A stretch of 36,941 bases of DNA, taken from contig CAJQJL010000046.1 of the NCBI GenBank assembly GCA_905478665.1, positions 1 through 36,941 of the forward strand. Direction: 5' to 3'. Below, piece by piece: positions 33,413 to 36,941 of the stretch. The notes beneath the pieces are model-generated. The model saw nothing but the letters and a program-made list of their open reading frames with translations, was not told the DNA's origin and did not search any database. This stretch comes from an uncultured Flavobacteriales bacterium (lineage in GTDB: Bacteria > Bacteroidota > Bacteroidia > Flavobacteriales_D > Crocinitomicaceae). How positions within the stretch are numbered: position 1 is the first letter of the stretch; every line of letters starts with the position of its first letter. The translations under genes and the position numbers were made by a program.

Positions 33413-33565
33413 TTAATAATTGAGTGAATAAGCTTTCCATGCGTTAAAATCTGTTATAACAGAATTCCATCTTTGATTGAGGAATGAGAAATCTTGAACG
33501 AACAAGCTCGTTACAACTGTAATGACTAGGGTAATTGCGATTAGTTGGATTGTATATTTTTTCAT
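33413..33565 (-). CDS. small single-helix membrane protein (50 residues)
   Basis: A 50-codon frame begins with ATG at 33565 (MKKYTIQLIAITLVITVVTS) and ends with TAA at 33413. The first 23 residues form a typical membrane helix or uncleaved signal after a Lys-Lys start; the rest is polar and aromatic (RWNSVITDFNAWKAY). It fills the gap between the YiaA-type gene and the 124-residue membrane gene, with gaps of 73 and 10 nt on the same strand. The signal-like start and fit in the row favour a real gene. Confidence 0.55.
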   Translation of the reverse strand: MKKYTIQLIAITLVITVVTSLFVQDFSFLNQRWNSVITDFNAWKAYSLNY

Positions 33566-33638
33566 CGTATTTGTTTTATTTGTTGGTAAAATGAGCCCCC
33601 AACCAGAAGTTGAGGACTCATAGGCTAGAACTTAAAAC

Positions 33639-34094
33639 TTAACCTTCCTTATTCAGGGCCTTAAGATCTCTTGTGTTTTTTTGAACTGCTGTTGCTGCAA
33701 ACATGGCAAGGGAAAAGGCCATTCCGTAGAATCCTTTCTCACTTAGTAATAGTTCAGCATTTCTAAGTCCAACAACAAGTAATACAATTGACGCAATTGT
33801 TGTGAACCAGCTGATTCCGTAATAGATATCAGTAACTTCAATTCCTTCAGCACGATCTCTAACACATTTCTGCACAGAAATTGCGGAGAATAGACCGAAT
33901 AGGATTACAGTGAAGTAGTAGCCCTTTTCGTTTAGTTCCATTCCTGAGTTCCATAAACCAATGCAATAGGAGATCAGTCCGATTCCGAGAGCGGCCCATG
34001 CTGCTCCGACGAATGCTGGTGTAGGTTTGAAGGCTTCATGTTTAACCTCTCTTTGTTTTTCATTTTCCGTGTACTCTAAATTTTCATTCATCAT
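33639..34094 (-). CDS. YiaA/YiaB two-helix domain protein, duplicated
   Basis: Inner-membrane protein of 151 residues from the ATG at 34094 (MMNENLEY). It holds two copies of the YiaA/B two-helix domain: the first ends NEKGYYFTVILFGLFSAISV then QKCVRD, and the second has SEKGFYGMAFSLAMFAATAV then QKNTRD. The aligned repeats share [NS]EKG[YF]Y and QKxxRD. The longer frame to 34154 is less likely, since CACCTTTG, one base off the -7 consensus, lies between. Function of the family is unknown. Confidence 0.85.
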   Translation of the reverse strand: MMNENLEYTENEKQREVKHEAFKPTPAFVGAAWAALGIGLISYCIGLWNSGMELNEKGYYFTVILFGLFSAISVQKCVRDRAEGIEVTDIYYGISWFTTIASIVLLVVGLRNAELLLSEKGFYGMAFSLAMFAATAVQKNTRDLKALNKEG

Positions 34095-34243
34095 AATAGT
34101 TTGTTTTAAATTCTGATTCAAAGGTGGGGAGTAGTCAGCGATCCTGAAATTCAAATAATCAATTTCAATTACAATATACTATTCAAGAAATATATGAATA
34201 GGTCAATGAATATGGTTATATTGTGACAATTATCTTACGATAT

Positions 34244-35725
34244 ATGAGCTCAATAACAGATGTAATTCCCATACTAAGTCCTGCAGATCAACGTGAATTT
34301 GTTCGCCATTTGTCACTTAGAAACAAACGGCATGACACCCGTAACGTAGATTTATTTCGTGCTTTTCTAAAAGGGAAAGAGCAATTGATAAAGGATGAAA
34401 TTGGCAGTAACGCATACAATGTGCTGAACAAACGACTGAGTGATCGCTTACTCGATTTTATGGCTACCAAAACTTTGGAGTCAGAAGTTGGAAGTGAGGT
34501 AACAGTCATTAAACAGATCTTATTGGCACGAAAACTATTTGCCTTTAGGAAATATAAGTTGGCATTTAAAGTGCTGAATAAAACTGAAGAAGAGGCCGTA
34601 CGAATTGCACATTACTCTTTGCTGAATGAAATCTACCATACATTGATTGAATTCTCACACCACTCGTTAGGGCAGGACCAAGAAACATTGTTTAAGAAGA
34701 TGGAGGCCAATACGCACGCCTTTCTGGAGCAAGAGAAGTTGAACATGGTCTATGCAGTCTTACGAAAGGCTTTCAAAGCCATTGAATATGATTCAGAGCC
34801 TGTAGACTTGGGGCTATTACTAGAAAAGAACTATGCGAAATACGGTGTTTCGAAACAAAGTGGATACAGTTTTCAATCCCTGTATCAATTGGCGCTGATT
34901 GCCGACATTGCAGGTGCACACGCAAGGGATTATCATTCTGTAGACCTCTTCTTTGTAGACAAAATAGACGAGATGCAGGGCGGGCCAGGCGATTCTGAAA
35001 AGTTCCTGATCTACCACATTGATTTATTGTACAGTGTGTCCAATATCTATTTCAGAAAGAAGAAATTTAGAAAAAGTCTAGAATTCCTTGAGAAGATGCA
35101 TGAACAAATGCTACGTTACGATGGCAAATTTTTCAAAGAGCGCTTCGTCAAGTACAAGACTTTATTCGCGTTGAATCATAATTTCATTGGTGAAAGTGAT
35201 GTAGCGAGCAATGAACTCAATTCACTTTTCGAAATGAACACTTACTCTTCAGATGCACTCTTAGCTCCAAAGCTAGCCAAAGTCATGATTGATTTTCAGC
35301 AAGGCAGAATCGATGAAGCATATAGCGGTCTGGCTAAGTTTCAACGAAGTGATAGTTGGTACGATCGGCATGCAGGCACTGATTGGAACCTCAATCGTAA
35401 GTATATCGAGATCTTGCTGCACATTGAATTAGGGAACATCGACTATGTAGATTCACGAATTAACAGTTTCGTGAGGAAATACGGTGACTTTTTCAAGGCG
35501 CAGAAGGACTCGCATGCGTTGCCATTTTTAAAGTTGGTTAAAAAGTACTATCACAATCCAAATGATGTACAAACGCCTGAGTTCATCGAAACCGTAGAAG
35601 GCAGCATTAATTGGAAACCGAAAGAACAAGAGGATCTTATTTTGATGTGTTTCTATGCTTGGCTTAAATCTAAAATGCTTGGAAAACCGTTGTATGAAAC
35701 AACCTTGGATTTGATTAACAGTTAA
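34244..35725 (+). CDS. large helical solenoid protein of unknown function
   Basis: Soluble protein of 493 residues from the ATG at 34244 (MSSITDVIPILSPADQREF); a GTG at 34223 is in frame but less likely. No signal peptide or membrane helix. It is almost wholly alpha-helical with TPR-like helix pairs, for example FRKYKLAFKVLNKTEEEAVR near 105, IYFRKKKFRKSLEFLEKMHE near 265 and GRIDEAYSGLAKF near 365. This suggests a protein-binding scaffold in the cytoplasm. The only plus-strand gene among the small membrane proteins here. Its stop is shared as TTAA with the convergent gene. Confidence 0.75.
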   Translation: MSSITDVIPILSPADQREFVRHLSLRNKRHDTRNVDLFRAFLKGKEQLIKDEIGSNAYNVLNKRLSDRLLDFMATKTLESEVGSEVTVIKQILLARKLFAFRKYKLAFKVLNKTEEEAVRIAHYSLLNEIYHTLIEFSHHSLGQDQETLFKKMEANTHAFLEQEKLNMVYAVLRKAFKAIEYDSEPVDLGLLLEKNYAKYGVSKQSGYSFQSLYQLALIADIAGAHARDYHSVDLFFVDKIDEMQGGPGDSEKFLIYHIDLLYSVSNIYFRKKKFRKSLEFLEKMHEQMLRYDGKFFKERFVKYKTLFALNHNFIGESDVASNELNSLFEMNTYSSDALLAPKLAKVMIDFQQGRIDEAYSGLAKFQRSDSWYDRHAGTDWNLNRKYIEILLHIELGNIDYVDSRINSFVRKYGDFFKAQKDSHALPFLKLVKKYYHNPNDVQTPEFIETVEGSINWKPKEQEDLILMCFYAWLKSKMLGKPLYETTLDLINS

Positions 35726-36189
35726 AACGAATCAATTAAATCAGAATCAATTCTTCTTTTTCGATAATTGGACCTCGCTAGACTGGCAATTGTCACTACA
35801 AATATTACAGATGTAGTGATGCAGAGTAGGTAAAACCCTGATCCAACTTGAAAAGAATCCGCTCTCCTTCCCCAAAAGACTGGCCCCAGCAGTAATTGGT
35901 AGAGTTGGAAAAGAAAAATACCGTTAAGGGCTATGAAAATGAGCGTTATAATGTCCGTAATCCGTGTACGCACATACCCCACCAAGATCAACGCTAAAAC
36001 GAACATTGGCAATGTGAACAACGGAATTATCATCTCAAAACCAGTTTCGTATTCAATAACCTCCTCTAATTGAAACAGCGATGTACCAGTCTCCGGAAGC
36101 TCAAAGGACTCCCAGGATCGAAAAGGCAAAAATACAATGGCACAAGAGAGTAGGAGGCAGCCAAGTAGAATAATTCTTCGAATACGCAT
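35722..36189 (-). CDS. four-helix membrane protein with SDLIDSF tail
   Basis: Membrane protein of 155 residues with helices near 6-23, 53-72, 76-100 and 117-138, a soluble loop of about 30 residues after helix 1, and a basic then acidic tail (NYRKRRIDSDLIDSF). Same layout and similar tail as the proteins at 36215 and 32538, so likely paralogues. 25 nt after the 152-residue gene. Function unknown. Confidence 0.68.
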   Translation of the reverse strand: MRIRRIILLGCLLLSCAIVFLPFRSWESFELPETGTSLFQLEEVIEYETGFEMIIPLFTLPMFVLALILVGYVRTRITDIITLIFIALNGIFLFQLYQLLLGPVFWGRRADSFQVGSGFYLLCITTSVIFVVTIASLARSNYRKRRIDSDLIDSF

Positions 36190-36214
36190 GATTTAAAAGT
36201 AAAGAATTGATTTC

Positions 36215-36673
36215 TTAGAAGTCATCAATTACATCAGAATTTGAGGTAATCTTCTTCTCAGGAGGATTTTTTGCTGTTTGATAAGTGTGAGAGATATTCA
36301 AAAGAAAGAACAAACCACCAATGGCTAGTAAGTAATCATAGCCCGCTAAGTAATAAATGTTTTCCCCTGTTTCGATTAGGTAGGGCAGGATAAAGGTATA
36401 AAGCCCCATTCCAAAACTGAGAACGATTCCCGTTAGTGCTGTCCAAAGGTTTTTCCGGATGGATATAAGCAGAATGACAGTCGTCAGAACAAATGGAATT
36501 AGAAAATAAGGCCAATAATTTATCCCTGTAAACTCAGTAATAGGTGCGAAATCGTTATCACTTAAGGTCTGCATGAAGGAATAGCCCGAAAAATCATACC
36601 TCAGGAACGGTTGAAACATGGAAACCGCGATGAGTAACAAGGTCAGTCCACAATAAAGTTTGAAATTTTTCAT
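36215..36673 (-). CDS. four-helix membrane protein with SDVIDDF tail
   Basis: Membrane protein of 152 residues, helices near 6-22, 55-70, 78-100 and 108-128, a loop of about 30 residues after helix 1 (LRYDFSGYSFMQTL), and a polar tail ending NSDVIDDF. Its start overlaps the stop of the upstream gene (ATGA), so translation is coupled. Probable paralogue of the 35722 and 32538 genes. Function unknown. Confidence 0.68.
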   Translation of the reverse strand: MKNFKLYCGLTLLLIAVSMFQPFLRYDFSGYSFMQTLSDNDFAPITEFTGINYWPYFLIPFVLTTVILLISIRKNLWTALTGIVLSFGMGLYTFILPYLIETGENIYYLAGYDYLLAIGGLFFLLNISHTYQTAKNPPEKKITSNSDVIDDF

Positions 36674-36894
36674 TTGATCTGAATATCTTCTGCATTACAC
36701 ATCTTACTTAATAGGTCTACATCTTTTCTAGCACTCGCCTTAAATCCTTGCAACATGCCCCAATAGAGTGTTAAAAATACGATGATTGGAATGAAGTACC
36801 ACATTTTAGCATGAGCACCAAAAAGAGAAAAGAAAGCTATTACGGCAAACAAACCGAATCCACTCATAAACACTGTTATGAGTATTGCATTCAT
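36670..36894 (-). CDS. small two-helix membrane protein, possibly 5'-partial
   Basis: From the ATG at 36894 the product has 74 residues with two helices (about 2-23 and 29-47) and a charged tail (ASARKDVDLLSKM). The frame stays open upstream through the window end with no stop (reading SADLKIELATMNA), so a longer protein starting outside the window cannot be excluded. The stop overlaps the next start as ATGA. No family recognised. Confidence 0.55.
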   Translation of the reverse strand: MNAILITVFMSGFGLFAVIAFFSLFGAHAKMWYFIPIIVFLTLYWGMLQGFKASARKDVDLLSKMCNAEDIQIK

Positions 36895-36941
36895 GGTCGC
36901 CAATTCAATCTTCAGATCGGCTGATGTGTTGAATGAATGCT

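Noticed and set aside
1-36941. CRISPR arrays, tRNA, rRNA, insertion sequences, prophage or integrase genes
   Set aside because: No regular direct repeats, no recognisable tRNA arms or rRNA segments and no transposase or integrase motifs were seen on either strand.

Overview
This window comes from a member of the Bacteroidota, most likely the Flavobacteriales (Crocinitomicaceae/Cryomorphaceae-like). The DNA is AT-rich. Two proteins carry type IX secretion (T9SS) C-terminal sorting tails. There is a Bacteroidota-type LptD next to an amidase and an MCE gene, and DUF4421, DUF6089-like, DUF4268 and YqgE genes. Promoters match the Bacteroidota pattern TTG-N19-TAnnTTTG, and Shine-Dalgarno sequences are essentially absent. 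I see no tRNA, rRNA, CRISPR array, insertion sequence or phage gene. No gene-free stretch exceeds 300 bases; the longest is 197 bases (21173-21369). This reads as chromosomal backbone.

Region 1 (1-11104, all minus strand) is a tightly packed block. In transcription order it holds lptD, yqgE, a lipoprotein, rarA, an LpxL-type acyltransferase, an Asp-box propeller protein, an HD hydrolase, a ROK sugar kinase and a GH92 alpha-mannosidase cut by the window edge. From rarA to the ROK gene every stop overlaps the next start. Region 2 (11170-17228, plus) is divergent from lptD: a cell-wall amidase, an MCE/MlaD-type lipid-transport protein, a membrane-bound FeS protein (HdrC/HdrE-like), DUF1015, a cysteine-rich HdrB-like FeS protein and a conserved small protein.

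Region 3 (17225-26937) has a minus-strand DUF4421 protein. Plus-strand genes follow: a methyltransferase with a textbook promoter; an MbnP-like copper protein with a T9SS tail paired with an MbnH-like diheme peroxidase; an ECF sigma factor followed by a membrane protein whose C-terminal domain resembles GldM; a DUF6089-like outer-membrane barrel; pyrD; an HMG-CoA lyase; and two small lipoproteins. Region 4 (26934-32520) holds a secreted T9SS adhesin-like protein, DUF4268, a rhodanese lipoprotein, an RhlE-type helicase, a cytochrome P450 and a YdjM-type membrane hydrolase. Region 5 (32538-36894) is a set of small multi-spanning membrane proteins on the minus strand around one 493-residue helical solenoid protein on the plus strand.

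The most notable observations are: (a) six genes whose start codon lies only 2-4 nt after a TAnnTT[T/C]G box, suggesting leaderless transcription; (b) a pyrD promoter whose -33 element sits in the loop of the preceding terminator hairpin; (c) the T9SS-tailed MbnP/MbnH pair; (d) a sigma factor coupled to a GldM-like membrane protein; (e) three four-helix membrane proteins sharing a C-terminal Asp/Ile/Asp tail; and (f) three convergent gene pairs that share a palindromic stop tetranucleotide.
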